Positions 15,461 to 24,365 of a stretch of 64,000 nt of DNA are shown here, in pieces. Source of the stretch: Pararobbsia alpina (lineage in GTDB: Bacteria > Pseudomonadota > Gammaproteobacteria > Burkholderiales > Burkholderiaceae); NCBI RefSeq assembly GCF_902859895.1, contig NZ_CADIKM010000017.1, positions 1-64,000 of the forward strand, written 5' to 3'. Made by a program: the position numbers and the translations under genes. Each line of letters starts with the position of its first letter. Position 1 is the stretch's first letter. Under the pieces are notes generated by a model. It did not search any database. It saw nothing but the letters and a program-made list of their open reading frames with translations, and was not told the origin of the DNA.

Positions 15461-16249
15461 TCAAACTGGCAGCACGGACGCAACCAGCGTCTGTGTATAA
15501 GGGTGCTGCGGGTCGTCGAGCACCTGATCGGTCAGCCCGCTTTCCACCACTCGCCCGTCCTTCATCACCATCAGGCGATGCGCGAGCAACCGCGCCACGC
15601 CAATATCATGCGTGACAATCAGTGCCGCGAGATGAAGCTTGCCGGTCAGCGTGCGCAGCAGGTCCAGCAGCCGCGCCTGGACAGATACGTCGAGCCCGGC
15701 CGTCGGTTCGTCCATGAAGACGAGACGCGGTTTCGTGACAAGGTTGCGCGCAATCTGGAGCCGCTGCTGCATGCCGCCGGAAAACGCGGAAGGCAACTCG
15801 TCGATACGCGCGGCATCCAGTTCGACCTGGTTCATCCAGTCCGCGGCGGTTTCGCGAAGACGTCCGTAGTGGCGAGCGCCGTTCGCCATCAAAGGCTCGC
15901 CGATGTTTGCCCCCGCCGATACGCCCAGACGCAGGCCGTCGCGTGCATTCTGGTGCACGAAGCCCCAATCGGTGCGTGCCAGCGTCCTGCGGCGCGGCAT
16001 GGGCACCGCGAACAAGTCCAGCATCTCGTCGTCCGCGGTGCGATAAGTCAACGTGCCGTCATTCACGGGCGTGCGCAGTGCAAGCGCGTTAAGCAAGGTG
16101 GATTTACCCGAGCCGGATTCGCCCACGATGCAAAGCACCTCGCCAGGATAGATGTCGATATCCACATCGACGCAACCGCCACGACCGTCGTAACGCTTGG
16201 TCAGTCCACGCGCGATGAGCAGCGGGGATACGTGTGTCGAAGAATTCAT
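15461..16249 (-). CDS. C-P lyase accessory ATPase PhnK
   Basis: A 262-residue ABC ATPase: Walker A GESGSGKST, signature FSGGMQQRLQIARNL, Walker B LVFMDEPTAGLD and switch His in LIVTHDIGVARLLAH. PhnK docks on the PhnGHIJ core near PhnJ. The start at 16249 has AGGAGG at 4 nt and overlaps the phnJ stop (ATGA). The longer frame upstream is ruled out because it lies inside phnJ. Confidence 0.94.
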   Translation of the reverse strand: MNSSTHVSPLLIARGLTKRYDGRGGCVDVDIDIYPGEVLCIVGESGSGKSTLLNALALRTPVNDGTLTYRTADDEMLDLFAVPMPRRRTLARTDWGFVHQNARDGLRLGVSAGANIGEPLMANGARHYGRLRETAADWMNQVELDAARIDELPSAFSGGMQQRLQIARNLVTKPRLVFMDEPTAGLDVSVQARLLDLLRTLTGKLHLAALIVTHDIGVARLLAHRLMVMKDGRVVESGLTDQVLDDPQHPYTQTLVASVLPV

Positions 16250-17115
16250 GCATCCTCCTGAGCGGTGCGGCGCTCGTGACAGTAGTCGCTGTCCGAGCAC
16301 ACGAACATGCGCTTGCCGTTATCGTCGACGATCATCTCGTCCAGAAAGCTTTCATGCGAACCGCACAGCGCACATTCGTGATCCCAGTGCTGGATGCTGA
16401 AAGGATGGTCCTCGAAGTCGAGGCTCTTGACCTTCGTGTAGGGCGGGATCGCGTAGATACGACGTTCGCGGCCCGCTCCGAAGAGCTGCAGCGCGGGGTT
16501 CATGTGCATCTTCGGATTGTCGAACTTGGGGATGGGCGAGGGCGAGGTGAGATAGCGGTCGTTCACGAGCACGGGGTAGTCGTAAGTGGTCGCGATACTG
16601 CCGTGCTGGACAATGTCTTCGTAGTACTTCACGTTGATGAGGCCATAATCCGCCAGCGCGTGAAGCTTGCGACACTCGGTCACCCGCGGCTCGAGCCGGT
16701 ACAGCGGTTCCGGCATCGGCACCTGGTACACGATGATCTGCGCCTCGGTCAGCGGCGTTTCCGGAATTCGGTGCCGCGTCTGAACGATCGACGCATCGAC
16801 TGTGCGGGTGGTCGTCGCAACGCCGGCCGTGCGGGCAAAGAAGCGGCGAATATTGACGGCGTTGGTGGTCTCATCGGAGCCCTGGTCGATGACCTTCAAG
16901 ACATCGCCGCGTCCGATGATGGCGGAGGTCACCTGCAATCCGCCCGTTCCCCAGCCATAGGGCAAGGGCATTTCGCGCGACGCAAATGGGACTTGATAAC
17001 CCGGTATCGCCACGGCTCTGAGGAGCGCGCGCCGGAGCATGCGCTTCGTCTGTTCATCGAGGTAGGCGAAGTTGTAGCCTTCGGCAATCGCGCTCTCTTC
17101 GGTACGCGCATTCAT
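16246..17115 (-). CDS. C-P lyase PhnJ (radical SAM catalytic subunit)
   Basis: A 289-residue enzyme that cleaves the C-P bond of 5-phosphoribosyl 1-alkylphosphonate, yielding alkane and ribose 1,2-cyclic phosphate 5-phosphate. The non-canonical iron-sulfur motif is complete: C-x2-C-x21-C for the cluster and, five residues later, the cysteine that forms the thiyl radical (segments HECALCGSH and FVCSDSDYCHERR). Upstream lie GWGTGGLQVTSA and QGSDETTNAVNIRRFF, both PhnJ hallmarks. It overlaps phnI (4 nt) and phnK (4 nt). No key residue is missing, so the lyase should be active. Confidence 0.97.
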   Translation of the reverse strand: MNARTEESAIAEGYNFAYLDEQTKRMLRRALLRAVAIPGYQVPFASREMPLPYGWGTGGLQVTSAIIGRGDVLKVIDQGSDETTNAVNIRRFFARTAGVATTTRTVDASIVQTRHRIPETPLTEAQIIVYQVPMPEPLYRLEPRVTECRKLHALADYGLINVKYYEDIVQHGSIATTYDYPVLVNDRYLTSPSPIPKFDNPKMHMNPALQLFGAGRERRIYAIPPYTKVKSLDFEDHPFSIQHWDHECALCGSHESFLDEMIVDDNGKRMFVCSDSDYCHERRTAQEDA

Positions 17116-18218
17116 GCTGCGTTCTCCTCTTGCTGCTGCTTTGTTTCCGAACCGGCACGCAGCCGCCGCAGTAACTCGAGTTCGGACTGGAAATCGACGT
17201 AATGCGGCAGTTTCAGATGCTGCACGAAGCCCGACGCTTCCACATTGTCGCTGTGATAAAGCACGAACTCAGGGTCCTGAGTCGGCGAGGCAACCGTCTC
17301 ACCGAGCTCTCGCGCCCGCAGCGAACGGTCGACGAGCGCCATCGCCATGGCCTTGCGTTCCGAGTGGCCGAACGCGAGACCGTAGCCCTGTGTGAACGCG
17401 GGCGGCACCGTGCCGCTGCCTGCAAACTGATTGATCATCTGGCATTCGGTGATATCGATGTCACCGATCTCAACCGCAAATCCCAACTCCTCGATCTCCA
17501 GTTCCACGGCGACCTCGCCATAGCGAATCTCGCCGGCGAACGGATGGGTGTGCGCATACCCGCGTTGCGTGGCGTAGCCGATGGCAAGCAGGAAACCCTC
17601 GTCGGCGCGGGCGAGATTTTGCAGGCGGACCGAGCGGTGGACCGGGAACGTCAAGGGCTCACGCGAGAGATCGCCCGGTTCGGGAGCGTCTTCGTGCGCC
17701 TTCTCCTGCTCGATCAGGCCTTCCTTGTCCAGCATGGCCAGCACGCGCGGCATCGAAGCTTCCGGCGGCGCGGGCATCTCTTTCGTGGCTTTGCCAGCAG
17801 GCGAGCTACCTTCGGCAAGCAGGGTGAAATCCAGCAGACGCTGCGTGTAATCGTACGTCCCGCCGAGCATCTGTCCGCCGGGGATGTCCTTGAATGTAGC
17901 CGAAATGCGCCGCTCCGCATGCATCGCTTCCGTGTCGAGCGGCACCGTATAACCGAAGCGCGGCAACGTCGTGCGATACGCCCGCAGCAGGAAAATTGCC
18001 TCGACCAGATCGCCCGCCGCCTGCTTGATCGCCAGCGCGGCAAGGTCTTCGTCGTAGACGGAACCTTCGGTCATCACGCGCGCGACAGCAAGTCTGAGTT
18101 GTTCGCGGATCTGGCTGACACTGAGTTCCGGAAGCGCTTCGTCCCCACGCCGCTTTGTTGCCAACAAGTCCCACGAGCGCTCGATAGCGCGTTCTCCGCC
18201 TTTGACTGCGACGTACAT
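17112..18218 (-). CDS. C-P lyase core subunit PhnI
   Basis: A 368-residue protein with the PhnI start MYVAVKGGERAIERSW and conserved stretches GYTVPLDTEAMHAERR, GGTYDYTQRLLDF, TQRGYAHTHPF and AFGHSERKAMAMALVD. In the C-P lyase complex PhnI, with PhnG/H/L, carries out the nucleosidase/transfer step that replaces adenine of ATP with the alkylphosphonate. The ATG at 18218 overlaps the phnH stop (TGATG). It is full length and intact. Confidence 0.96.
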   Translation of the reverse strand: MYVAVKGGERAIERSWDLLATKRRGDEALPELSVSQIREQLRLAVARVMTEGSVYDEDLAALAIKQAAGDLVEAIFLLRAYRTTLPRFGYTVPLDTEAMHAERRISATFKDIPGGQMLGGTYDYTQRLLDFTLLAEGSSPAGKATKEMPAPPEASMPRVLAMLDKEGLIEQEKAHEDAPEPGDLSREPLTFPVHRSVRLQNLARADEGFLLAIGYATQRGYAHTHPFAGEIRYGEVAVELEIEELGFAVEIGDIDITECQMINQFAGSGTVPPAFTQGYGLAFGHSERKAMAMALVDRSLRARELGETVASPTQDPEFVLYHSDNVEASGFVQHLKLPHYVDFQSELELLRRLRAGSETKQQQEENAA

Positions 18219-18874
18219 CAGACCACCTCCACCCGAGTCGTGCGCGGCAAGCCGATAATCGAGCCGCCTTGCACAAAGTAACAATCGATACCGCAGGGAA
18301 ACTGACTCGCAAGCTGTGCGCGCTCGCGCCAGAACGAAGCCGGCACGCCCGATAGCTGGACGATCTGGGTATCGCGGATACCGGGGCCGCGCCAGGTCAT
18401 CGGCTCGCCGTCGACCAGCGAGTCCACGCGGATGAACAACATCGCGGCACGCTCCGGCGCCTCGGGGTCACCGAGCGAAAAGCCGTCGAGCGGCAGCATG
18501 GAACGGGCGTCGTGCAGGTATGCAAAGACCGCTTGCGCGCAATCGACCGTGATGGGCGCGCCGGTGTGAAAGCGCAGCGCGTCGCTCAAGGCGCGGTTTT
18601 CCTGTTGCAGCAGAACGGGCGTCGAGTAATCGGCGAGCGCAAGCAATGCGGCATAGGCGGCAAGGGGCACGTGGGCATTGTCGTGCTGGTCCTGGCCGGG
18701 AAGCACGGCGTCGATGGACACCAATTTTCCGGGCCGTGAGAGCGCGTCGAGCAGCGCGCGGAACACGTTCTGCGAGTCGTGGACCGTATCGGCGAAACCG
18801 GGGGTCAGGGCCGCGAGATCGATGCTGGCCGTATTCGAGCCGCGCACGTCCATGGAAGGATTATCGGTTTGCAT
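18218..18874 (-). CDS. C-P lyase core subunit PhnH
   Basis: A 218-residue PhnH. Recognisable blocks are LTPGFADTVHDSQNVFRALL, LSRPGK, ALALADYSTPV and FPCGIDCYFV near the end. PhnH is a PLP-transferase-fold-like subunit without PLP that is required for the first C-P lyase step. Its start overlaps the phnG stop by one base and its stop overlaps the phnI start. Confidence 0.94.
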   Translation of the reverse strand: MQTDNPSMDVRGSNTASIDLAALTPGFADTVHDSQNVFRALLDALSRPGKLVSIDAVLPGQDQHDNAHVPLAAYAALLALADYSTPVLLQQENRALSDALRFHTGAPITVDCAQAVFAYLHDARSMLPLDGFSLGDPEAPERAAMLFIRVDSLVDGEPMTWRGPGIRDTQIVQLSGVPASFWRERAQLASQFPCGIDCYFVQGGSIIGLPRTTRVEVV

Positions 18875-19365
18875 CAGTCGCCCCTCGCCATCGTAAAGAA
18901 TTCCACTTTCGTGGCCGCTGCCTGAGCCTGTTTGCGCGCTCTGCGCTCGGCGATACGCGCAGCGAGCGGCGCAAGCAAGTACTCGTGCATGCGCGCTTCG
19001 AAGGCGGGCGTCTGCAGAAGGGCATCGGCAAGCGCCGCGAGTGTCGCGCGCTCCTTGTCCCGTCCCATGTGAACCGCGACACCCACGCTTGCGCGGCCTT
19101 CACTGGCGCGCAGTCGGAGCGTTGCCCGTGTCACCGTCACTTCGCCGAGATTGAAGGCGTCGCCCGTGCCGCCAACACGCCCACGCACCATGGCAAGGCC
19201 GATATCAGGCGCACGCAGCCAGTCGAACTCAGGCAGTGGCGTGCCGTCGAGCGCGGTATCCAGTGCCTCCTTGATGCAGGCACGCGGCGTGCGCGCCAGA
19301 ATCGCCATCCACTCGCGCCGCGTCGGAAGACCCGGCGGCGCTAACGTCTGTGCGGATGTACTCAT
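18874..19365 (-). CDS. C-P lyase core subunit PhnG
   Basis: A 163-residue PhnG: RREWMAILART, then GLAMVRGRVGGTGDAFNLGE, VTRATLRL and a His-containing GVAVHMGRDKERATLAALAD. It is the first gene of the seven-gene operon phnG-H-I-J-K-L-M. The start is the ATG at 19365. Upstream lies the 173 bp divergent promoter region shared with phnF, which holds candidate PhnF site 4. Confidence 0.94.
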   Translation of the reverse strand: MSTSAQTLAPPGLPTRREWMAILARTPRACIKEALDTALDGTPLPEFDWLRAPDIGLAMVRGRVGGTGDAFNLGEVTVTRATLRLRASEGRASVGVAVHMGRDKERATLAALADALLQTPAFEARMHEYLLAPLAARIAERRARKQAQAAATKVEFFTMARGD

Positions 19366-19451
19366 GGTCTACCTCTCAATAAAAAGGAGCGGCGAGCCCG
19401 CCGCATTCGAGATTTCGTCGTGCTATCCAATCGGCACGCTACTATACTGAT

Positions 19452-19469
19452 CATCTGGTCGTCTAGATG
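19452..19469. promoter_or_regulatory. Candidate PhnF operator, site 4 (phnG/phnF divergent promoter)
   Basis: CATCTGGTCGTCTAGATG: CATCT and AGATG are inverted with the same geometry as site 3. It sits 87 bp from the phnG start and 70 bp from the chosen phnF start, the expected position for a repressor controlling the C-P lyase operon and itself. Overlap with an ATG at 19467 argues against that ATG as the phnF start. Confidence 0.65.
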
Positions 19470-19538
19470 TCTGTTCATACAGGCAAAAGCATTGCTATTG
19501 CCCTGCTTTCACATTTTCATCATCGGCGGCGCACTACA

Positions 19539-20339
19539 ATGCCGGAAAACGATATTCAAACCGACAGGAATGACAGCGACATGACATCCAACGAAACTGG
19601 CACGCCGGGCCTGGCTGTGGAGCGCGGGGCAGGCGTCGCGGTCTGGCGTCAGATAGAACAGATTCTTTCGGCGGAGATTGCGGCGAACAGCTTCGGCGAG
19701 GACGGCCGTCTGCCCAGTGAGATAGAACTCGCGCGGCGCTTCGACGTCAACCGGCACACCGTGCGCCGCGCCATGTTGCGGCTGGCCGCCACGGGGCTTG
19801 TGAGTGTCGAGCAGGGACGCGGCACCTTCGTTCAACCCGGCGCGATCGACTATCAGATCGGGCGCCGCACACGCTTCACCGAAAACCTGCGGCGCTACAG
19901 CCAGGCCTCGGTGGGGGTGGTCTTGTCAAGCGAGAAAGTCAAGGCGGATCCGGTTACCGCAAAGGCGCTCTCGCTTCGCGCCGGCACGCTCGTGTATCAG
20001 ATCGAGACGCGCCATGACTCGGACGGCGTGCCGCTCACTTATGCTCGCGGCTGGTTTCCCGCCATGCGTTTCGCCGATCTCCCCGAGGTGCTCGCCGGTG
20101 AGCAAGGCGTCAGCGCGGCGCTCGCGAAATTCGGCGTGATCGATTACACCCGCAAATGGAGTCGTATCGGCTGCATCTTGCCGAGTTCGGAGGTTGCGCG
20201 GCGCCTGCAGATCAATCGTCAGCAGCCGGTCATGTGGGTTGAGAGCGTCGATGTTGACGAAGCCGGTGTGCCGATCAAATACGGCATTACCCATTTCGCG
20301 GCCGACCGGGTGCAACTGCTGGTCGAGGACGGCGTATGA
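19539..20339 (+). CDS. PhnF, GntR/HutC-family phosphonate regulator
   Basis: A 266-residue regulator. The GntR winged helix (residues ~30-100) includes LPSEIELARRFDVNRHTVRR and VEQGRGTFVQ; the UTRA effector domain (~120-260) includes YQIETRHDSDGVPLTYARGW. PhnF represses C-P lyase genes and is released by a phosphate- or phosphonate-related ligand. Its position, divergent from phnG and coupled to a DUF1045 gene and phnN, supports the call. The ATG at 19539 is preferred over 19467, which lies in the operator; 19581 is also possible. The four CGTCTAGATG dyads are its likely targets. Confidence 0.9.
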   Translation: MPENDIQTDRNDSDMTSNETGTPGLAVERGAGVAVWRQIEQILSAEIAANSFGEDGRLPSEIELARRFDVNRHTVRRAMLRLAATGLVSVEQGRGTFVQPGAIDYQIGRRTRFTENLRRYSQASVGVVLSSEKVKADPVTAKALSLRAGTLVYQIETRHDSDGVPLTYARGWFPAMRFADLPEVLAGEQGVSAALAKFGVIDYTRKWSRIGCILPSSEVARRLQINRQQPVMWVESVDVDEAGVPIKYGITHFAADRVQLLVEDGV

Positions 20340-21073
20340 GCGACGATGTCATAAACGCGTGGACGCCGGACATGCGCATTGCCCTGTATTACGCCCCACC
20401 GTCGTCGTCCGCATGGTGGCGCGCGGGCAGCGAATGGCTGGGCCGCGATGCCGAATCCGGTGACACGCTCGAGCCGCCCGTCGAACCCGCCCTTGCGGCG
20501 CTCGGGCACACCGTCGCAGCTGTAACCTCGGCACCACGCCGCTATGGCTGGCACGGCACGCTCGTGGCTCCGTTTCATATTGCCGGCGATATTGGCCCGC
20601 AGCGGGTCCTGTCGGTCGCCCGCGAGTGGGCGAGTACCGTGGCGTGCTTCGATGCCCCGGTGCAAGCCGTCGAAATGGGCGGTTTTGTCGCGTTGCGCGC
20701 CGAGCTGGCCGCCGACGACGCGGCCGTACGCAAGATCGCAAGCAGTGCGCTGCATGCCCTTGCGCCGCTACGCGCGCGGCCGTCGCCCGAAGATACCGAA
20801 CGACGCCTCGCCGCCGGCCTGAGCGCGCGACAACGCGCGCTGCTGCACGAATGGGGCTACCCGTATGTACTGGATGAATTCCGCTTTCACATGACGCTCT
20901 CCGATTCCCTCGATCACGCGCCGGTGCGAACTGCCATTGTCTCGTCATGGCGAGCGCGCGGCGAAGCGCTCGGGCCGCTTCCTCTTCACGGCGCGGCGTT
21001 GTTCGTGCAAACACAGCCGGGCGCACCGTTCATCCTTTGGCAACGGTTGCCCTTCGCGGGGGTTCCGGCATGA
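20336..21073 (+). CDS. DUF1045 2H phosphoesterase of the phosphonate operon
   Basis: A 245-residue protein of the phosphonate-operon DUF1045 family. It carries the two HxT motifs of the 2H phosphoesterase superfamily: HGTLVAPFHI near residue 74 and FHMTLSDSLDH in the C-terminal half. 2H enzymes open cyclic phosphates on ribose. The window contains no phnP, the enzyme that opens ribose 1,2-cyclic phosphate 5-phosphate made by PhnJ, so this protein is a strong candidate for that step; this is inference. It overlaps phnF by 4 nt and phnN by 4 nt, so all three are translated together. Confidence 0.88.
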   Translation: MSDDVINAWTPDMRIALYYAPPSSSAWWRAGSEWLGRDAESGDTLEPPVEPALAALGHTVAAVTSAPRRYGWHGTLVAPFHIAGDIGPQRVLSVAREWASTVACFDAPVQAVEMGGFVALRAELAADDAAVRKIASSALHALAPLRARPSPEDTERRLAAGLSARQRALLHEWGYPYVLDEFRFHMTLSDSLDHAPVRTAIVSSWRARGEALGPLPLHGAALFVQTQPGAPFILWQRLPFAGVPA

Positions 21074-21648
21074 GCACGAAATCCGGCAGATTGATCTACG
21101 TGATGGGCCCATCGGGGGCCGGCAAGGACTCCTTGCTGAACTTCGTGCGCGAACGTATCGGCGCGCGAGTGATGTTCGCGCACCGCTATATCACGCGATC
21201 CGTTTCCGACGGCGAGAATCACGTCGCGCTCACCCACGAAGAATTCGCTGCGCGCCTGGCAAGCGGCGTCTTCTCCATGCATTGGGAGAGCCTGGGTTTG
21301 CACTACGGTATCGGCATTGAAATCGATGAATGGCTCATGCGCGGACTGTCGGTCGTCGTGAACGGCTCGCGTCAACACGCGCCAGCCGCGCTTGAACGCT
21401 ATCCGCAAACGCAGTTTGTCCACATTCACGCGAGTCCGGCGGTGTTGGCTGCACGTCTCGAAAAACGTGGCCGCGAAGATTCGCGGCAAGTGGAGGCGCG
21501 TCTCGCACGCCGCCCTGCGCTCTCGCTTCCCGAGCAGGCACGACTTGTCACCATCGACAACTCGGGCTCGCTCGCCGATGCAGGGCAGCAGTTGCTCGTG
21601 GCGATCGGTCACACGCCGGGTTCCGCCGCGCTGAAAGCGCAAGGGTAG
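21070..21648 (+). CDS. PhnN, ribose 1,5-bisphosphokinase
   Basis: A 192-residue guanylate-kinase-like enzyme with the P-loop MGPSGAGKDSLL. RYITRSVSDGENHVAL matches the PhnN/GMP-kinase substrate loop, and FSMHWESLGLHYGIG is typical of PhnN. It phosphorylates ribose 1,5-bisphosphate to PRPP, returning the ribose from C-P lyase turnover to metabolism. The start at 21070 overlaps the preceding stop (ATGA). It is the last gene of the phnF unit. Confidence 0.93.
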   Translation: MSTKSGRLIYVMGPSGAGKDSLLNFVRERIGARVMFAHRYITRSVSDGENHVALTHEEFAARLASGVFSMHWESLGLHYGIGIEIDEWLMRGLSVVVNGSRQHAPAALERYPQTQFVHIHASPAVLAARLEKRGREDSRQVEARLARRPALSLPEQARLVTIDNSGSLADAGQQLLVAIGHTPGSAALKAQG

Positions 21649-21662
21649 AGTCCAAACGCGGG

Positions 21663-21688
21663 CATCGGCCGATGCAAGCCGGCCGATG
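21663..21688. terminator. Hairpin between convergent phnN and efflux channel gene
   Basis: CATCGGCC and GGCCGATG form a perfect 8 bp stem around a 10 nt loop, 14 bp after the phnN stop and 64 bp from the convergent gene's stop. It has no T-run in either direction. It could be a bidirectional Rho-assisted stop or an mRNA 3' end structure. Confidence 0.4.
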
Positions 21689-21752
21689 TCAGGTATCAGC
21701 GATATGAGAGGGCCAGCAACGACGCGTGAGTTATGTGGGTGGCGCCAGGTCG

Positions 21753-23210
21753 TTACGGTGCCGTCGCCGTAGCAGACGGCAATCCCCCACCCAGAGACTG
21801 GAACAACGCAGCTGTATCGGCGAAGCGGTCTGCCTGCGCCCGGGTCCGGTCGAGCGCGCTCTGCCATGCTTGCCGCTGGGCGTCGAGCAGACTGAACTGG
21901 CTGACCCCACCGGCCAGGTACTGCGCGTGTGCAATGTTCAGGCTTGCCTGCGCCTGTTGGGTGGCCTCATTGCGCGCCTGCAATGCTTGCGCATCGTTTT
22001 CCAACGCCTTCAAGGCGTCGGCAACCTGTTGCAGTGCCTGCAACACCGTCTGCTGGTAGTCGGCAAGTGCCGCATCGTATGCCGCTTGTGCGGAGCGCTT
22101 CTTCGCACGCAGTTCGCCGCCATGGAAAATCGGTTGCGTCAGAGTCAGGCCTGCATTCCAGATGTTCAGCCCGCTTACGATATCTGCGATGCGCACGCGA
22201 TCCGAACCGGCCCCCGCGGAAATCACGAACTGCGGGTACAGGTTTGCTGTTGCGACGCCGATATTTGCACTGGCCTGATGCAATAGCGCTTCCGAGGCGC
22301 GGATATCGGGCCGCTCGCGGGCGAGTGTCGACGGCAGGATGAGCGGCAGCGTTTGCGGCAGGTACAGCGAATCGAGTGAGAGGTCTTCGAAATCGATCTG
22401 CGAGGGGGCAACGCCGAGCAGGATGGCAAGCTGATGATCCGCTTGCGCGAGTTGCGTCGCGAGCGCCGGCAGTGACGCACGCGTTTGTGCGAGCAGCGTC
22501 TGCTGGCTGTGCACATCGAGCTGCGACACTCCGCCAACCGCGAAGCGCGCTTCGGTGATCTCGAGTTGCCGAGCTTGGGCTTCGACGATACGCTGCGTCA
22601 ACGCGATCTGCTGCTGGAGCGACGCACGACGCACGGCGGTCGAGACGACGTTGCCGGCAAGCGTGAGTCTTGCCGCCTCGAGTTCGAACGACTGATAGTC
22701 GACCTGTGCCATCAGCGCTTCCAGCATCCGGCGATTGCCGCCGAAGATGTCGAGCGCATACGACACGCTGACCGACGCGTTATATAGCGTAAATGGGCCA
22801 GGATTGGGCACACTTGAAATGCCGAGCGCCGCGAGATCGATCTGCTGCCGTACACCGGATAGCGTCGCATCGATGCTCGGGAACGCTGTCGCACCTGCTT
22901 GCGCAATATAGTTCTCTCTCGCCTCGACGAGCTTCGCTCGGGCCTGGGTGAGCGTCGGGCTGTGCTGCAATGCCTGATCGACGAGGCGGTTGAGTGCATC
23001 GCAGTGAAACTGCGTCCACCACATCGGCGTGGCGTGTTGCGCGGCGACAAATGCTTGTGATGCTCCCGCCATACCGTCTGCGGCAACAGTCGTTGCGGCT
23101 TGCGTTTCGTGTGTATAAGTCTGGATGTCCGGCACGACAGGCAAATGGAAATCCGGCCCAACCGCGCAACTGCAAAGCGCCAGAGTCGATAAGAGCATGA
23201 ATGGCTTCAT
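21753..23210 (-). CDS. Outer-membrane efflux lipoprotein (NodT/OprM type)
   Basis: A 485-residue TolC-like channel. The signal peptide ends in a lipobox (LALCSCAVGPDF), so it is lipid-anchored. Two OEP repeats follow, with the usual motifs PTLTQARAKLVEARENY, SYALDIFGG, RPDIRASEALLHQASANIGV and ERPDIR-type helices. It is the last gene of a four-gene set (HlyD adaptor, ATPase, permease, channel), forming a complete tripartite efflux route to the outside. The start is set at the ATG at 23210; a GTG four codons upstream is an alternative. Confidence 0.92.
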   Translation of the reverse strand: MKPFMLLSTLALCSCAVGPDFHLPVVPDIQTYTHETQAATTVAADGMAGASQAFVAAQHATPMWWTQFHCDALNRLVDQALQHSPTLTQARAKLVEARENYIAQAGATAFPSIDATLSGVRQQIDLAALGISSVPNPGPFTLYNASVSVSYALDIFGGNRRMLEALMAQVDYQSFELEAARLTLAGNVVSTAVRRASLQQQIALTQRIVEAQARQLEITEARFAVGGVSQLDVHSQQTLLAQTRASLPALATQLAQADHQLAILLGVAPSQIDFEDLSLDSLYLPQTLPLILPSTLARERPDIRASEALLHQASANIGVATANLYPQFVISAGAGSDRVRIADIVSGLNIWNAGLTLTQPIFHGGELRAKKRSAQAAYDAALADYQQTVLQALQQVADALKALENDAQALQARNEATQQAQASLNIAHAQYLAGGVSQFSLLDAQRQAWQSALDRTRAQADRFADTAALFQSLGGGLPSATATAP

Positions 23211-23222
23211 CGCGCTATCCAC

Positions 23223-24365
23223 TTAATCGAGCGTGCGCCGATAGAAGCGCAACGCAATCACCATCACGATGACCGTGAACAGCGCCATGGGCCACACGGA
23301 TGGCCATAGATCGACCCAGCCGTTTCCCTTGAGCAGAATGCCGCGAATCAGCCGGTTGAAATACGTGAGCGGCAGCAGGTCGCCGATGACGCGAGCCCAT
23401 GCGGGCATGCCCACGAACGGAAATATGAAGCCTGAGAGCAGCATGCTCGGCAGGAAATAGAACACCGTCAATTGCATTGCCTGCAACTGGTTCTGCGCAA
23501 TCGACGAGAGCGTGATGCCGACCGTCAGGTTCGCTGCGATGAACAGCAGCGTGCCCAGATAGATCGCCAACAGACTGCCCGCAAACGGCACATGAAACAC
23601 AAAGCGCGCCGCCGCCAGAATGATCGACGCCTGGACCATTCCGATCATCACATAGGGGACGATCTTTCCGGTCATCACTTCAATGGGCAAAACAGGTGTA
23701 GCGAGCAGGTTTTCCATCGTGCCGCGCTCGCGTTCGCGCGTGATCGCGAGACCGGTCATCATCACCATCGTCATCGTCAGGATCACGCCCATCAAGCCGG
23801 GCACCACGTTGTATTGCGTAATGCCCTCGGGGTTGTAGAGCCGATGGATCTGTACGTCGAACGCGGCCGGGCTGCCGTTCAGGTGCGCAAGCGCTCCGGT
23901 GATGTCTTTGTCCGCGACCGGCTGCACGAGGCCGGGAAGCGCGGCGAGCGCGGTGCCGGTCGCCGTGGGATCGGTCGCGTCGGCTTCGACCAGCAGCGAC
24001 GGGTGCTCGCCGCGCAGCAGGCGCCGCGAGAAATCGACCGGCACCGTCAGGACGAACTGCACCCGGCCCTGTGCGAGCGCGCGGCGGCCCGCTTGCTCGT
24101 CGGGCAGGGTTTCGACGATGTCGAAATAGTCGGAGTTCTTCATCGCCGCGATGAAGCTGCGCGTGAAGGTACTTTGATCGCCCATGATGACGGCGGTTGG
24201 CAGATGCTTCGGATCCGTGTTGATCGCGAAGCCGAAGAGCGTGAGCTGGATGATGGGCACGCCGATGATCATTCCGAACGTGACGCGATCGCGTCGCAGC
24301 TGCAGGAACTCCTTGAGCACGATGCTCCACCAGCGCGATAGCGAAAAAAGGGTGCGTGTCGTCAC
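23223..24365 (-). CDS. ABC-2 type efflux permease (YbhR/YhhJ-like)
   Basis: A 380-residue permease with a GTG start overlapping the ATPase stop (GTGA). One N-terminal helix (VPIIQLTLFGFAINTD), a large periplasmic domain, then about five helices including GLMGVILTMTMVMMTGLAI. ITRERERGTMENLLATPV is the hallmark of this class. It pairs with the adjacent single-domain ATPase and with the HlyD adaptor and channel. The substrate (drug, lipid or other) is not readable. The longer frame upstream lies inside the ATPase gene and is rejected. Confidence 0.92.
   Translation of the reverse strand: MTTRTLFSLSRWWSIVLKEFLQLRRDRVTFGMIIGVPIIQLTLFGFAINTDPKHLPTAVIMGDQSTFTRSFIAAMKNSDYFDIVETLPDEQAGRRALAQGRVQFVLTVPVDFSRRLLRGEHPSLLVEADATDPTATGTALAALPGLVQPVADKDITGALAHLNGSPAAFDVQIHRLYNPEGITQYNVVPGLMGVILTMTMVMMTGLAITRERERGTMENLLATPVLPIEVMTGKIVPYVMIGMVQASIILAAARFVFHVPFAGSLLAIYLGTLLFIAANLTVGITLSSIAQNQLQAMQLTVFYFLPSMLLSGFIFPFVGMPAWARVIGDLLPLTYFNRLIRGILLKGNGWVDLWPSVWPMALFTVIVMVIALRFYRRTLD

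Noticed and set aside
15140-16261. 373-codon plus-strand frame opposite phnL/phnK
   Set aside because: Shadow of two overlapping ABC ATPase genes with intact Walker motifs.
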